DNA of 64,000 bases from Bradyrhizobium liaoningense (GCF_018130955.1 NZ_JAFCJM010000008.1:124001-188000), one strand, 5' to 3'; numbered from the stretch's first letter, positions 17,936-29,087 are shown. The notes: generated by a model not told the origin, from the letters alone. Program-made: numbers and translations.

Positions 17936-18122
17936 CCGTCATTGCGTGATGATGGAGTCCGGGGAGACTGCCGCCTTCTCATCGTCATTCCGGGGCGCGC
18001 GGAGCGCGAGCCCGGAATCCATAACCACAGGCCTGTGTTGCTTGCGCGAGATCGGGGCCGATCTCGGTCGCCACAACGCAATCCTGTGGTTATGGATCCC
18101 CGCCTTCGCGGGGATGACATCG
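17936..18122. repeat. large imperfect inverted repeat
   Basis: GTCATTCCGGGGCGCG...CCGGAATCCATAACCACAGG on the left is mirrored by CCTGTGGTTATGGATCCCCG...GGGGATGAC on the right, with an internal GAGATCGGGGCCGATCTC palindrome. It lies between convergent GNAT and IalB-like genes. Confidence 0.8.
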
Positions 18123-18166
18123 AATGCTTGGCCGATTGTTTCGCCCACAAGCCGCGCAGGCGCTGC

Positions 18167-18700
18167 CTACGGCAGCTTGTCATAGCCGTCGCCGAGCCCG
18201 TTCAGGCTGAGCGGGAAGCCAATGCCTTCTTCCGGCGTCTCGAAGATGATGAAGGTCGCGGTCTTGGCGCTGCGGAGCTGACCCAGCAGCTTGTCGTCCA
18301 TCACGACCTCGGCGACGCAGCCATTGGGCAGGCAGCGGACGAAGCCGGCGCGGCCGACGTCCTGATTGTCGAGCTTGAGGCCGAGGCCCGAGGGCAAGAG
18401 GACGCCCAGGGGCGCGACCACGCGCATCAGGCGGCTCTTCTGGTCGGCGGTCTTGAGCACGATCACGGTCAGGCCGGCGTTGGAGCGGTCCTCGGCGACA
18501 ACGCTCTGGATCAGGGCGCATTGCTCGGCCTGGGCGCCCGGCGGTGTGTCGCAGCGGATCTGCCAGTCGCCATGCACCGAACGCACCGCCCCCTGCGCGT
18601 GGGCAAGGCCGGGCAGGGTGAGCAGGACAACCGCGGCCAGCAGGCCGGCCAGCGTGTTCCAACGTCTCACCTTGCATCCCCTGAGTTTCGAGAGCCCCAT
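18167..18700 (-). CDS. invasion-associated locus B (IalB)-like exported protein
   Basis: 177 residues from ATG 18700. An n-region rich in Arg/Lys and a hydrophobic stretch (LAGLLAAVVLLTLPGLAHA) make a signal peptide with a likely cut after Ala35. The mature part has the IalB pattern: VHGDWQIRCDTPPGAQAEQCALIQSV, DRSNAGLTVIVLKT, PLGVLLPSGLGLKLD, a CLPNGC loop, and a C-terminal IIFETPEEGIGFPLSLNGL. Four Cys residues could form two disulfides in the periplasm. Family members are periplasmic proteins of unclear function despite the name. Upstream of it lies the long promoter gap of the cta genes. Confidence 0.85.
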   Translation of the reverse strand: MGLSKLRGCKVRRWNTLAGLLAAVVLLTLPGLAHAQGAVRSVHGDWQIRCDTPPGAQAEQCALIQSVVAEDRSNAGLTVIVLKTADQKSRLMRVVAPLGVLLPSGLGLKLDNQDVGRAGFVRCLPNGCVAEVVMDDKLLGQLRSAKTATFIIFETPEEGIGFPLSLNGLGDGYDKLP

Positions 18701-19211
18701 CGGGTCAATCCCTCTGATCGCCTTGCAGGTCTTCCAGCTTGCGGGTTCTTCCAGGTCAGTCTCACTCGCCTGGGTCGTTTCGGTCGAACTATCGGAACTG
18801 ATACGGGAAATGACGGCGTCTTGAAGGCGATTCGCAAGCAAATATCGCGCCGCGCGCCCCGCCTCAGCCCGCACGAATCAGGCCCGGCCCGACCAGCTCG
18901 CCTGTGCCTACAGCGGGCAATCCTGCTGTCAAGCCGCAGCGCCTGCGGGAACGGTATTTTTGTCTGATGTTACTGGGAAATATCTTGCGTGTGATGGCTG
19001 ACAGACCGGGCTCAAGACTGCATTGCGATGGATCAAGAATTATGGTTTGAGAGGCTGATTTCGGCGTTCTAGCGATCTGGCCCAAGTCCCTGAGAGGCGT
19101 GCCTCTTAGAGGTATTCTTGAGAGGCGGTTTGTCAGAGGGCGGGTCGGACAAGCATTCCCGGACAATGGGCGGAATGCATTGGGGTAATTCTTGAGGGGA
19201 GCGCGAACGGC
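18701..19211. other. 511-nt intergenic region upstream of the oxidase cluster
   Basis: No credible gene. It holds three copies of TGAGAGGC (near 19048, 19091 and 19120), one forming the small dyad GAGAGGC-GT-GCCTCTT. A 7-bp hairpin GCATTCC/GGAATGC (19153-19159/19172-19178) lies just before the ctaC ribosome site GAGGGGAG. No FNR/FixK-type box was seen here. Promoters for ctaC (rightward) and the IalB-like gene (leftward) must lie within. Confidence 0.5.
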
Positions 19212-21757
<2,546 letters not shown>

Positions 21758-21769
21758 GCAACATTTGCC

Positions 21770-21791
21770 GCGGCGCCTCTCGGGGCGCCGC
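21770..21791 (+). other. intercistronic hairpin between ctaD and ctaB
   Basis: GCGGCGCC (21770-21777) and GGCGCCGC (21784-21791) form a strong stem without a U-run. It could stabilise the ctaCD message or reduce read-through into ctaB. Confidence 0.5.
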
Positions 21792-21819
21792 CGCTCTATC
21801 CCGAAGCGAGTAACTTTAC

Positions 21820-22764
21820 GTGTCGGTCCTCGATCATAGTGCCATCGACGTCGAGCCCCGGATCTCCGAGGCCGATGTTTCCGATTACATTGCGCTGCTG
21901 AAGCCGCGGGTGATGTCGCTCGTGATCTTCACGGCGCTGGTCGGGATGATGATGGCGCCGGGGCACTTCCATCCCGTGCTGGCGTTCACCTCGCTGCTCT
22001 GCATCGCGGTCGGCGCCGGTGCGTCCGGCGCGCTCAACATGGCGCTGGAAGGCGACATCGACGCCAAGATGTCGCGCACGGCCAACCGCCCGATCCCGCG
22101 CGGCCGCGTCACCAAGCCCGAGGCGATGACGTTCGGCATGACGCTCGCCTTCTTCTCGGTGATGACGCTCGGCATTCTCGTCAACTGGATCGCGGGCGCG
22201 CTGCTCGCTTTCACCATTTTCTTCTACGTCGTGATCTACACGCTTCTCTTGAAGCGCTGGACCGCGCAGAACATCGTGATCGGCGGTGCCGCCGGTGCGC
22301 TGCCGCCGGTGGTAGCCTGGGCCGCGGCAACGGGCTCGGTCGCAGCCGAGCCGCTGTTCCTGTTCGCCATCATCTTCTTCTGGACGCCGCCGCACTTCTG
22401 GGCGCTGGCGCTGTTCCGCTCCGACGACTATGCGCGCGCCGGCATTCCGATGCTGCCCAACGTCGCCGGTCCGGACGCCACGCGCCTGCAGATCTTGCTC
22501 TACACCATCGTGCTGATCGCGGTTGCCGCGGCGCCCTGGGCGCTCGGCTATTTCGATCTCGTCTACGGCGTCACCTCGCTGATCCTCGGCGCCGGCATGC
22601 TGGTGTTCGCGATCGAGGTTTTCATTCGCCGCGAGCGCAGCCAGTCGCTGCGCGCGACCCGCAAATTGTTTGCTTTCTCCATCCTTTATCTGTTCGCGCT
22701 GTTTGCGACCCTGCTCGCCGAGGTCGCGTTCCGGGCGCTTGCTCCGCTGGTAGGGGGCGCATGA
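21820..22764 (+). CDS. ctaB: protoheme IX farnesyltransferase (heme O synthase)
   Basis: 314 residues from GTG 21820. A UbiA-type polytopic prenyltransferase: [19 protein letters not shown] at the start, the first Asp-rich site [23 protein letters not shown], and the second site around [26 protein letters not shown]. Eight or nine membrane helices are expected. It adds farnesyl to heme b to make heme O, the precursor of the heme A used by subunit I. It lies 62 nt after ctaD, separated by a hairpin, and 7 nt before the small gene. Confidence 0.96.
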   Translation: MSVLDHSAIDVEPRISEADVSDYIALLKPRVMSLVIFTALVGMMMAPGHFHPVLAFTSLLCIAVGAGASGALNMALEGDIDAKMSRTANRPIPRGRVTKPEAMTFGMTLAFFSVMTLGILVNWIAGALLAFTIFFYVVIYTLLLKRWTAQNIVIGGAAGALPPVVAWAAATGSVAAEPLFLFAIIFFWTPPHFWALALFRSDDYARAGIPMLPNVAGPDATRLQILLYTIVLIAVAAAPWALGYFDLVYGVTSLILGAGMLVFAIEVFIRRERSQSLRATRKLFAFSILYLFALFATLLAEVAFRALAPLVGGA

Positions 22765-22771
22765 TCGAGGC

Positions 22772-22936
22772 ATGGCCGACAAACCCGAGCCAGATGGAAT
22801 CGTCCTCACCGAGGCGCAGAAGAAGAGCCGCCGTCAGCGTTCGATCGCGATCGCGCTCGCACTCGGCGTGCTCGTGCTCCTGTTCTTCGCGGTCACAATG
22901 GTCAAGGGACCGGCGGTGCTGATACGGCCGATGTAA
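22772..22936 (+). CDS. CoxF-like small oxidase-cluster protein
   Basis: 54 residues read directly from the sequence: [19 protein letters not shown], a basic RRQR stretch, one membrane helix (about 24-42, [19 protein letters not shown]), and a short tail [11 protein letters not shown]. Position and shape match the small single-helix proteins (often labelled CoxF) between ctaB and ctaG in Rhizobiales. It starts 7 nt after ctaB and ends 8 nt before ctaG. It probably helps oxidase assembly, but no mechanism can be read from it. Confidence 0.85.
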   Translation: MADKPEPDGIVLTEAQKKSRRQRSIAIALALGVLVLLFFAVTMVKGPAVLIRPM

Positions 22937-22944
22937 CGAGAGAG

Positions 22945-23601
22945 ATGGATCAGAAACCGACCATAGCGCAGGACGTGACCCCCAAGCCGGCGCAGCCCCA
23001 AAAGGCGGCGACGCGCCGCGGGCTGGGCCGCGACACGCTGGTCGCCTCGATCTGCGGCCTCGTCGTAGCCCTGATGGTCGGCGCGTCCTACGCGGCCGTG
23101 CCGTTCTACAACTGGTTCTGCCGCGCCACTGGCTTCAACGGCACCACGCAGGTCGCGACCTCGGCGCCCGCCACCGGACCGCTGGCGCGGAAAATCGCGG
23201 TGCGTTTCGATGCCAATGTCGGGCCGGGCCTGCCCTGGAAGTTCGAGCCCGAGCAGACCGAGATCGAGGTCAATGTCGGCCAGGTCGTGACCGTCTACTA
23301 CACCGTAACCAACCAGGCGGCGCGCACCACGGCGGGGCAGGCGGCCTACAACGTCGCGCCGCTGACGGTCGGATCCTATTTCCAGAAGATCAACTGCTTC
23401 TGCTTCACCGAGCAGACCATGGCGCCCGGCGAGAAGCGGGAGATGCCGGTGGTGTTCTATGTCGATCCGTCGCTCGCCGACGATCATGAGAATGACGGGC
23501 TCGGCACGATCACGCTTTCCTATACGTTCTATCCCGTGCGCGATCCGGTGGTGAAGCCGCTCGCCTCGGGCGAGGGCGACAGACGCAAGGGTAATCTTTG
23601 A
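22945..23601 (+). CDS. ctaG: cytochrome c oxidase assembly protein CtaG (Cox11)
   Basis: 218 residues. A cytoplasmic N-terminus, one membrane helix (about 32-54) and a periplasmic immunoglobulin-like domain with the copper-binding motif CFCF (Cys151, Cys153) in [34 protein letters not shown] just after the helix is a strong Cox11 signature. It delivers copper to the CuB centre of subunit I. ATG 22945 has GAGAGAG upstream. A small hairpin (23606-23625) separates it from ctaE. Confidence 0.96.
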   Translation: MDQKPTIAQDVTPKPAQPQKAATRRGLGRDTLVASICGLVVALMVGASYAAVPFYNWFCRATGFNGTTQVATSAPATGPLARKIAVRFDANVGPGLPWKFEPEQTEIEVNVGQVVTVYYTVTNQAARTTAGQAAYNVAPLTVGSYFQKINCFCFTEQTMAPGEKREMPVVFYVDPSLADDHENDGLGTITLSYTFYPVRDPVVKPLASGEGDRRKGNL

Positions 23602-23605
23602 TCGC

Positions 23606-23625
23606 CGGGATCGCTTGAGATCCCG
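23606..23625 (+). other. intercistronic hairpin between ctaG and ctaE
   Basis: CGGGATC and GATCCCG with a 6-nt loop, immediately after the ctaG stop. There is no U-run, so it is more likely an mRNA-processing or stabilising structure than a terminator. Confidence 0.45.
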
Positions 23626-23684
23626 ATGATTGGAATTCGAGGGGACAAGTGCCTCACAGGCACGGGCTAAGGAGACTGACCGCA

Positions 23685-24581
23685 ATGGCAACCGCGCACG
23701 GCAAGCAACACGATTACCACCTGGTCGATCCCTCTCCGTGGCCGGCCGTCGGCTCGGTGTCGGCCTTCGTCATGGCGCTCGGCGCCATCGCCTGGATGCA
23801 CCACATGTTCAAGGGTGCGCCGATCGTGTTCGGCATCGGCACCATCGGCGTGCTCTACACCATGGCGAGCTGGTGGGGCGACGTGATCAAGGAAGCCCAG
23901 TACAAGGGCGACCACACCCGCGTCGTGCAGCTCCATCACCGCTACGGCATGATCCTGTTCATCGCCTCCGAGGTGATGTTCTTCGTCGCCTGGTTCTGGG
24001 CCTATTTCAACGCGGCGCTGTTCCCGGCGGATGCCGTCCACGCCACCCGTGACGCCGTGTTCGGCTGCGGCCTCGGCACCCAGGCCGGCGCCTGCGCCGT
24101 GCCGGGCACCTGGCCGCCGAAGGGCATCGAGACCTTCGACCCCTGGCACCTGCCGCTGCTCAACACGCTGATCCTGCTCACCTCCGGCACCACCGTGACC
24201 TGGGCCCATCACGCGCTGCTGGAGAACGATCGCCAGGGCCTGAAGTACGGCCTGATCCTCACCGTCCTGCTCGGCGCCGCCTTCACCTGCGTGCAGGCCT
24301 ATGAGTACGCCCACGCGGCGTTCTCCTTCGCCGGCAACGTCTACGGCGCGACCTTCTTCATGGCGACCGGCTTCCACGGCTTCCACGTGCTGGTCGGTAC
24401 CGTGTTCCTGATCGTCTGCCTGGCGCGCGCCTATGCCGGCCACTTCACGTCGAAGCAGCACCTCGGCTTCGAATTCGCCGCCTGGTACTGGCACTTCGTC
24501 GACGTGGTGTGGCTGTTCCTGTTCCTCTGCATCTACGTCTGGGGCCGCGGCGCCGAGGCCATGGCGCACGGCGCGCACTAG
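23685..24581 (+). CDS. ctaE: cytochrome c oxidase subunit III
   Basis: 298 residues from ATG 23685, seven predicted membrane helices. Family landmarks include [16 protein letters not shown] at the start, [69 protein letters not shown] and [18 protein letters not shown]. An insert with two Cys ([22 protein letters not shown], after helix 3) is normal for rhizobial subunit III. It stabilises proton uptake by subunit I. It is the last gene of the oxidase operon, followed by a terminator. Confidence 0.97.
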   Translation: MATAHGKQHDYHLVDPSPWPAVGSVSAFVMALGAIAWMHHMFKGAPIVFGIGTIGVLYTMASWWGDVIKEAQYKGDHTRVVQLHHRYGMILFIASEVMFFVAWFWAYFNAALFPADAVHATRDAVFGCGLGTQAGACAVPGTWPPKGIETFDPWHLPLLNTLILLTSGTTVTWAHHALLENDRQGLKYGLILTVLLGAAFTCVQAYEYAHAAFSFAGNVYGATFFMATGFHGFHVLVGTVFLIVCLARAYAGHFTSKQHLGFEFAAWYWHFVDVVWLFLFLCIYVWGRGAEAMAHGAH

Positions 24582-24601
24582 GTCCTCATCGATCGTGCTA
24601 C

Positions 24602-24633
24602 AAGGGGCGGCCGCCACGGCCGCCCCTTTCGTT
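24602..24633 (+). terminator. terminator after ctaE
   Basis: AAGGGGCGGCC (24602-24612) pairs with GGCCGCCCCTT (24618-24628) over a 5-nt loop, followed by TCGTTT. It lies 20 nt past ctaE and 30 nt before the DUF983 start, so downstream genes need read-through or their own start. Confidence 0.75.
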
Positions 24634-24658
24634 TAACAGGAGAGGGGAAGGAGCGCGT

Positions 24659-25045
24659 ATGACTGACTATCCTCCCACGACCGTCCTGCAGAGCGCGATG
24701 CGCGGGCTCGCTTGCAAATGTCCGCGCTGCGGCCAGGGCAAGATGTATGCGGGCTTTCTGACGCTGGCACCGTCCTGCGACCGCTGCGGTCTCGACTACG
24801 CCTTCATCGACACCGGCGACGGGCCGGCGATCTTCATCATCATGCTGGCCGGGGCGATCGTGGTGGCCTGCGCGCTCATCGTCGAGGTCAAGTACCAGCC
24901 GCCGTTCTGGCTTCATGCGGTGCTGTGGCTGCCGCTCATCCTCGCGACCACGCTGTTGCCGCTGCGCTCGATGAAGTCGCTGCTGATCGCGCTGCAATTC
25001 CACCACAAGGCGGCGCCGGGCCAACTGATCGACCGCCCGAAATGA
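24659..25045 (+). CDS. DUF983 family membrane protein
   Basis: 128 residues from ATG 24659. An N-terminal zinc-ribbon-like pair of CxxC motifs (Cys21/Cys24 and Cys40/Cys43) is followed by two membrane helices (about 53-72 and 80-98). This is the DUF983 layout, frequently found beside cytochrome oxidase genes. It overlaps the SURF1 gene by 4 nt (ATGA), so coupling to oxidase biogenesis is likely though the molecular role is unknown. It sits behind the ctaE terminator. Confidence 0.9.
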   Translation: MTDYPPTTVLQSAMRGLACKCPRCGQGKMYAGFLTLAPSCDRCGLDYAFIDTGDGPAIFIIMLAGAIVVACALIVEVKYQPPFWLHAVLWLPLILATTLLPLRSMKSLLIALQFHHKAAPGQLIDRPK

Positions 25046-25797
25046 ACGCTGACGCGCCGCGCAAGCCGGCCATTGCCGGCTTTGCCCTGTTCACGCTGAT
25101 CGTCATGGGTGCCTTCATCTCGCTCGGCGTCTGGCAGCTGCAGCGCCGCACCGCCAAGCACGAGTTGATCGCAGCGCTTACCGAGCGCCTTGCGGCGCCG
25201 CCCACAGCCCTGCCGGCGCCCGCGCAATGGAGCACGCTGAACGCGGCCAGCGACGAGTTTCGCCGCGTCACCTTCACAGCGACCTATGCGCCGCTGCCGG
25301 ACGCGATGGTCTACAGCTCCGGCTCCGCCGTGCGCAGGGACGCCTCCGGCCCCGGCACCTGGGCCTTCTTGCCGGCGCGGTTGTCTGATGGCGCGATGGT
25401 CGCGATCGATGCGGGCTTCGTCGAGAACACGATGCAGGATCGCTCGGTGCAGGACCGCGCGACGAAAAAACTCGTGACTGGCGAGCCGGTCACGCTGACC
25501 GGTTACCTCCGTTTCCCGGAAGCGCCAGGCTTGCTCACGCCGGCCGAAGACCGCGCCAAGCGGCTGTGGTTCGTGCGCGATCAGCACCTGATGGCGAGCG
25601 CGCTGGGCTGGGGCACGGTCGCGCCGTTCTATGTCGATCTGGAGCAGCCGGTGCCTGAGAACGGCATCCCGCGGCCCGGACCGCTCGACGTGCATCTGAA
25701 GGACGACCATCTGCAATACGCCATCACCTGGTTCTCGCTCGCGGGGGCCGTGCTGATCGCGTTCGGCGTCTGGGCGAGGGGACGGCGGCGGGCCTAA
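25042..25797 (+). CDS. SURF1 family cytochrome oxidase biogenesis protein
   Basis: 251 residues with two membrane helices, one at each end (about 11-31 and 225-244), around a periplasmic domain. This is the SURF1 topology. Landmarks are LGVWQLQRRTAKHELI after helix 1, FRRVTFTATYAP, GPGTWAFLPARL, VAIDAGFVEN, LTGYLRFPEAPGLLTPAED and HLQYAITWFSLAGAV at helix 2. SURF1 helps insert heme a into subunit I. It overlaps DUF983 by 4 nt and is the last member of the oxidase region. Confidence 0.94.
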   Translation: MNADAPRKPAIAGFALFTLIVMGAFISLGVWQLQRRTAKHELIAALTERLAAPPTALPAPAQWSTLNAASDEFRRVTFTATYAPLPDAMVYSSGSAVRRDASGPGTWAFLPARLSDGAMVAIDAGFVENTMQDRSVQDRATKKLVTGEPVTLTGYLRFPEAPGLLTPAEDRAKRLWFVRDQHLMASALGWGTVAPFYVDLEQPVPENGIPRPGPLDVHLKDDHLQYAITWFSLAGAVLIAFGVWARGRRRA

Positions 25798-25808
25798 GCC
25801 GGTTCCCA

Positions 25809-25905
25809 GAGTTTCCGTTCCGATAGAATCGGAACGGAAACTCCGGATACTTGTTTTGACGCGTTTTCTTCACGCGAACCGGTATCCACTTCGCTTGAAA
25901 ACGCT
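25809..25905 (-). repeat. stem-loop plus dispersed repeat B (reversed), copy 2
   Basis: A perfect 16-bp stem with a 3-nt loop (25809-25824 / 25828-25843, arms contain TTTCCGTTCCGAT) is followed by repeat B in reverse orientation (25854-25905). With the copy at 26374 it brackets the NTF2-like gene as an inverted pair. Confidence 0.85.
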
Positions 25906-26007
25906 ATAGCCCCGGAATTGTCCGGTCTTCCCATCCAGCGCAGGGTTCACGACTATTGGCCTAAGGCGCGATCGCATTTGTGCGGGGCGCACAGTAGGGT
26001 TGAGCGC

Positions 26008-26373
26008 GTGAACGATATCGACCAGATGGGCATCGTCGTGGATTGGCTGGACGCCTGCCGCAAGGGCGACCTCACCACGCTGCTCGACCTCTACGCCGAC
26101 GATGCGGAGCTGGAATGCCAGTGCGCCGGCTCGCATGTCTATCACGGCCGCAACGAGATCGGCGCGTACTGGGAACCGAAGATCGGCGCCTTCTCCTTCA
26201 CCGGCGTCGGCCTCGAGGACATCAGCCCCGCGCCGCAGGGTATCGAGCTCGAATATTCCGTTGCCGGCTCGTTGCGCATCCGCGCCCTGTTCGGCTTCGG
26301 CGCCGACGGCAAGATCGTCCGCACGCTCTGCGGGCCAGCGCAGCAGAATCCGGCCGATTGCTGCGCGTGCTAA
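26008..26373 (+). CDS. NTF2/SnoaL-like protein
   Basis: 121 residues from GTG 26008 (VNDIDQMGIVVDWLD); ATG 26026 is the alternative, and the frame upstream is repeat sequence. The SnoaL-like pattern is clear: VVDWLDACRKGDLTTLLDLYADDAELEC, HGRNEIGAYWEPKI, then the terminal sheet. The C-terminus is Cys-rich (NPADCCAC). Members are small-ligand enzymes or binding proteins; no specific activity is claimed. It is a lone gene lying exactly between inverted copies of the repeat B/stem-loop element, and the repeat begins on the base after its stop. Confidence 0.75.
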   Translation: MNDIDQMGIVVDWLDACRKGDLTTLLDLYADDAELECQCAGSHVYHGRNEIGAYWEPKIGAFSFTGVGLEDISPAPQGIELEYSVAGSLRIRALFGFGADGKIVRTLCGPAQQNPADCCAC

Positions 26374-26470
26374 AGCGTTTTCGAGCGAAGTGGATACCGG
26401 TTCGCGTCAAGAAAACGCGTCAAAATTGAATCTCGCGCCCGTTCCGAGTCCATTGGAACAGCGCTCGAGT
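26374..26470 (+). repeat. dispersed repeat B plus degenerate stem-loop, copy 3
   Basis: Starts directly after the NTF2-like stop. Unit B occupies 26374-26425, followed by a decayed version of the GTTCCGAT-type stem-loop. Orientation is opposite to the copy at 25809. Confidence 0.85.
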
Positions 26471-26594
26471 CTGCAATCGCTGCAGCAATCCGCAGGACGG
26501 CGTTGTCATATTAGGTCAATTCTAACGGAGGTGGCATAATTCGCTCTTTCCATTTGTTCCCGGCGGGGTATCTGTCGGGAAACGAGGGCGCGCA

Positions 26595-27239
26595 ATGCAA
26601 GACACCGCCAAGCCTGCGACCAGGGTTTTGATCGTCGACGACCATCCCGTGGTGCTATCAGGTTGCAGGACCCTCCTCGGCGTCGACCAGTCGATCCGGA
26701 TCGACGAGGCAAGCGACGCAAAATCCGGTCACCGCGCCTATATCAGCAAACGTCCCGACGTCACCGTGATCGACATCGGCTTGCCTGATGTCTCGGGCTT
26801 CGAGTTGATGCGCCGCATCCGCAAGGACGATCCGGACGCCAAGATCATCATGTTCAGCATGAACGACGATCCGGCCTTCGTCGTCCGCGCGGTCGAGCTC
26901 GGCGCGCAGGGCTACGTGTCCAAGGGCGACGATCCCAGGATCCTGTTGAAGGCGGTGCGCAAGGTCGTCGCCGGCGACAACTTCATCTCGCCGCAGCTTG
27001 CCGAGGCCGTGACGTTCTCCGGAGCTGCGATCAAGGCCAATCCAGCCTCGCAAATGACGCCGCGCGAGTTGGAGATTTTGCGTCTGCTCGGCCGCGGCCA
27101 CAAGATCGTCGAGGTCGCCGAAGCGCTCGGCATTTCCTACAAGACGGTCGCCAACACCACCTCGCTGTTGAAGCAGAAGCTCGCCGCCAAGAACCACTCC
27201 GACCTGATCCGCATTGCGGTTGCGATCGGGCTGGATTGA
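26595..27239 (+). CDS. NarL/FixJ-type response regulator
   Basis: 214 residues. The receiver domain (about 10-125) has acidic pocket DD (15-16), phosphoacceptor Asp60 in VTVIDIGLPD, and the conserved Lys110 (GYVSKGDD). The C-terminal LuxR-type HTH (about 148-208) is MTPRELEILRLLGRGHKIVEVAEALGIS... KTVANTTSLLKQKL. It binds DNA as a phosphorylated dimer. No cognate kinase is adjacent, so it is an orphan here; the large hybrid kinase at 48.9 kb is the only histidine kinase in the window. Start 26595 is preceded by CGAGGG. Confidence 0.93.
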   Translation: MQDTAKPATRVLIVDDHPVVLSGCRTLLGVDQSIRIDEASDAKSGHRAYISKRPDVTVIDIGLPDVSGFELMRRIRKDDPDAKIIMFSMNDDPAFVVRAVELGAQGYVSKGDDPRILLKAVRKVVAGDNFISPQLAEAVTFSGAAIKANPASQMTPRELEILRLLGRGHKIVEVAEALGISYKTVANTTSLLKQKLAAKNHSDLIRIAVAIGLD

Positions 27240-27371
27240 GCGCGTCCCCGCCGGGAAAACCTGGAACAATCGCCGCTGCTCGCGGTTTTTGCACTTGACG
27301 ATCCCACGGCGGCCGACGATAGCTCACCGCCTGCGATTTGACGGGGACGCGACGCGGACGAGGGATAAAGT

Positions 27372-27436
27372 AGGTCTGCACAAATTAACGACAGACCCTT
27401 CCAGGAGAGGGCTGCGGCGACCCCGCGGCCCTTTTT
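27372..27436 (+). ncRNA. candidate small RNA with its own promoter and terminator
   Basis: A possible promoter TTGACG (27338-27343) with GGATAA about 19 nt later precedes a compact transcript. The 5' hairpin has arms AGGTCTG/CAGACC (27372-27378 / 27392-27397) around an A-rich loop, then a CCTTCCAGGAGAGGG segment, and a terminator stem GGGCTGCGG/CCGCGGCCC followed by TTTTTCTT. The GGAGAGG-containing middle could pair with or mimic ribosome sites. It is in the 429-nt gap between the response regulator and thrC, which has no protein gene. It could instead be a 5' leader or simply the regulator's terminator region. The 65-nt size resembles alphaproteobacterial trans-acting sRNAs. Confidence 0.45.
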
Positions 27437-27448
27437 CTTGGGCCTAAG

Positions 27449-27539
27449 GCATGATCCGGAAAAGTGTGCAGCGGTTTTCCGAAAAGATCATGCGCAAACA
27501 AAGAGCTAAGGCGCGATGCCTAAAGCCATCGCGCTTTAG
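27449..27539 (+). repeat. dispersed repeat family A, copy 2
   Basis: Same two-module structure as at 13424: a GATCCGGAAAAGTG...CGGTTTTCCGAAAAGATC hairpin, then GCGCGATG...CATCGCGC. It lies just after the sRNA/terminator candidate. Confidence 0.85.
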
Positions 27540-27668
27540 ACGCGACGCCGAAGCGGTTTCCCGATCCCGCAAAACGCTTTATGGTGCCGCCCCAGTCGGT
27601 GACGGGCGAAACAAGTAACTTCATTAAAATCAAAGGTTTAGGCTAAGGGCCGACCTTTGGAGGGCGGT

Positions 27669-29087
27669 TTGACGCGATATCTTTCGACCCGGGGCGAGGC
27701 CCCCGAGCTTGGCTTCTGCGACGTGATGCTGACCGGGCTTGCCCGCGACGGCGGCCTCTACGTGCCCGCGGAGTGGCCGCAGCTTTCGCACGAGACCATC
27801 GCAAAGTTCTTCGGCCGTCCCTATTGGGAGGTCGCGGTCGACGTCATCCGCCCGTTCGCCGCCGGCGAGATTTCCGATGCCGAGCTCGGCCGCATGGCGA
27901 ACGAAGCCTACGCCACCTTCCGCCATCCCGCAGTCGTGCCGCTGCGCCAGATGTCGCCGCACCAGTTCGTGCTCGAGCTGTTCCACGGCCCGACGCTGGC
28001 GTTCAAGGACGTCGCGATGCAGCTGATCTCGCGGCTGATGGATCACGTGCTCGCCAAGCGCGGCCAGCGCACGACCATCGTGGTTGCGACCTCGGGCGAC
28101 ACCGGCGGCGCCGCGGTCGAGGCCTTCGCAGGGCTGGAGAACGTCGATCTCATCGTGCTGTTTCCGAACGGCCGCATCTCCGACGTGCAGCGTCGCATGA
28201 TGACGACGACGGGCGCTGCCAACGTGCATGCGCTCGCGATCGAGGGCACGTTCGACGATTGCCAGGCCATCGTGAAGGGGATGTTCAACCATCACCGCTT
28301 CCGCGACCAGGTCGCGCTGTCCGGCGTCAACTCGATCAACTGGGCGCGCATCGTCGCGCAGGTGGTCTACTATTTCACCTCCGCCGTCGCCGTCGGTTCG
28401 CCCGCGCGCCAGGTCGACTTCACCGTGCCCACCGGCAATTTCGGCGACATCTTTGCCGGCTACGTCGCCAAGCGCATGGGCCTGCCGGTGCGGACCTTGC
28501 GGATCGCCGCCAACGTCAATGACATCCTCGCGCGCACGCTCAAGACCGGCATCTACGAGGTGCGCGAGGTGCACGCCACGGCGTCGCCCTCGATGGACAT
28601 CCAGATCTCCTCGAACTTCGAGCGCCTGCTGTTCGAGGCCGGCAAGCGCGATGCGGGCAGCGTTCGCCGCCTGATGGATTCGCTGAAGCAGTCGGGCCGC
28701 TTCGTGCTGCCCGATGCGACGCTCGCGGCCGTGCGCGAGGAGTTCGACGCAGGACGTGCCGACGAAACCGAGACCTCGGCTGCGATCCGCGCCGCCTGGC
28801 GCGAGGCCGGCGAGCTCGTCGATCCCCACACCGCGGTGGCGCTGGCCGTAGCCGACCGCGACTCCACGGACACTGGTGTTCCTAACATCGTGCTGTCCAC
28901 CGCGCATCCGGCGAAATTCCCCGACGCGGTCGAGGAGGCCTGCGGCGTGCGGCCGCAACTTCCTGCCTGGCTTGACGGGTTGATGACCAAATCCGAACAC
29001 ATGAAGGTGGTGAAGAACGACCAGGCCGAGGTCGAGCGGTTCGTGCTGTCGGTCAGCCGCGCCGCGAAACAGGGAGTCGCCGGATGA
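27669..29087 (+). CDS. thrC: threonine synthase
   Basis: 472 residues if begun at TTG 27669 (LTRYLSTRGEAPELGF), which has GGAGG 5 nt upstream; a TTG four codons earlier would itself overlap that site. This is the fungal/bacterial long-type ThrC: N-terminal RGEAPELGFCDVMLTGLARDGGLY, PLP lysine Lys113 in HGPTLAFKDVAMQ, phosphate-binding VATSGDTGGAAVEA, and VDFTVPTGNFGDIFAGYVAKRMG. It converts O-phosphohomoserine to threonine. It overlaps the M16 peptidase start by 4 nt, a linkage common in Rhizobiales. Confidence 0.96.
   Translation: MTRYLSTRGEAPELGFCDVMLTGLARDGGLYVPAEWPQLSHETIAKFFGRPYWEVAVDVIRPFAAGEISDAELGRMANEAYATFRHPAVVPLRQMSPHQFVLELFHGPTLAFKDVAMQLISRLMDHVLAKRGQRTTIVVATSGDTGGAAVEAFAGLENVDLIVLFPNGRISDVQRRMMTTTGAANVHALAIEGTFDDCQAIVKGMFNHHRFRDQVALSGVNSINWARIVAQVVYYFTSAVAVGSPARQVDFTVPTGNFGDIFAGYVAKRMGLPVRTLRIAANVNDILARTLKTGIYEVREVHATASPSMDIQISSNFERLLFEAGKRDAGSVRRLMDSLKQSGRFVLPDATLAAVREEFDAGRADETETSAAIRAAWREAGELVDPHTAVALAVADRDSTDTGVPNIVLSTAHPAKFPDAVEEACGVRPQLPAWLDGLMTKSEHMKVVKNDQAEVERFVLSVSRAAKQGVAG

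Noticed and set aside
18998..19060. FixK/FNR box upstream of ctaC
   Set aside because: GATCAAGAATTATGG has only a half-site; no TTGAT-N4-ATCAA match.
27409..27436. Thr-attenuator in front of thrC
   Set aside because: No leader peptide with Thr/Ile codon runs was found, and a repeat A element with about 130 further nt separates the hairpin from thrC.
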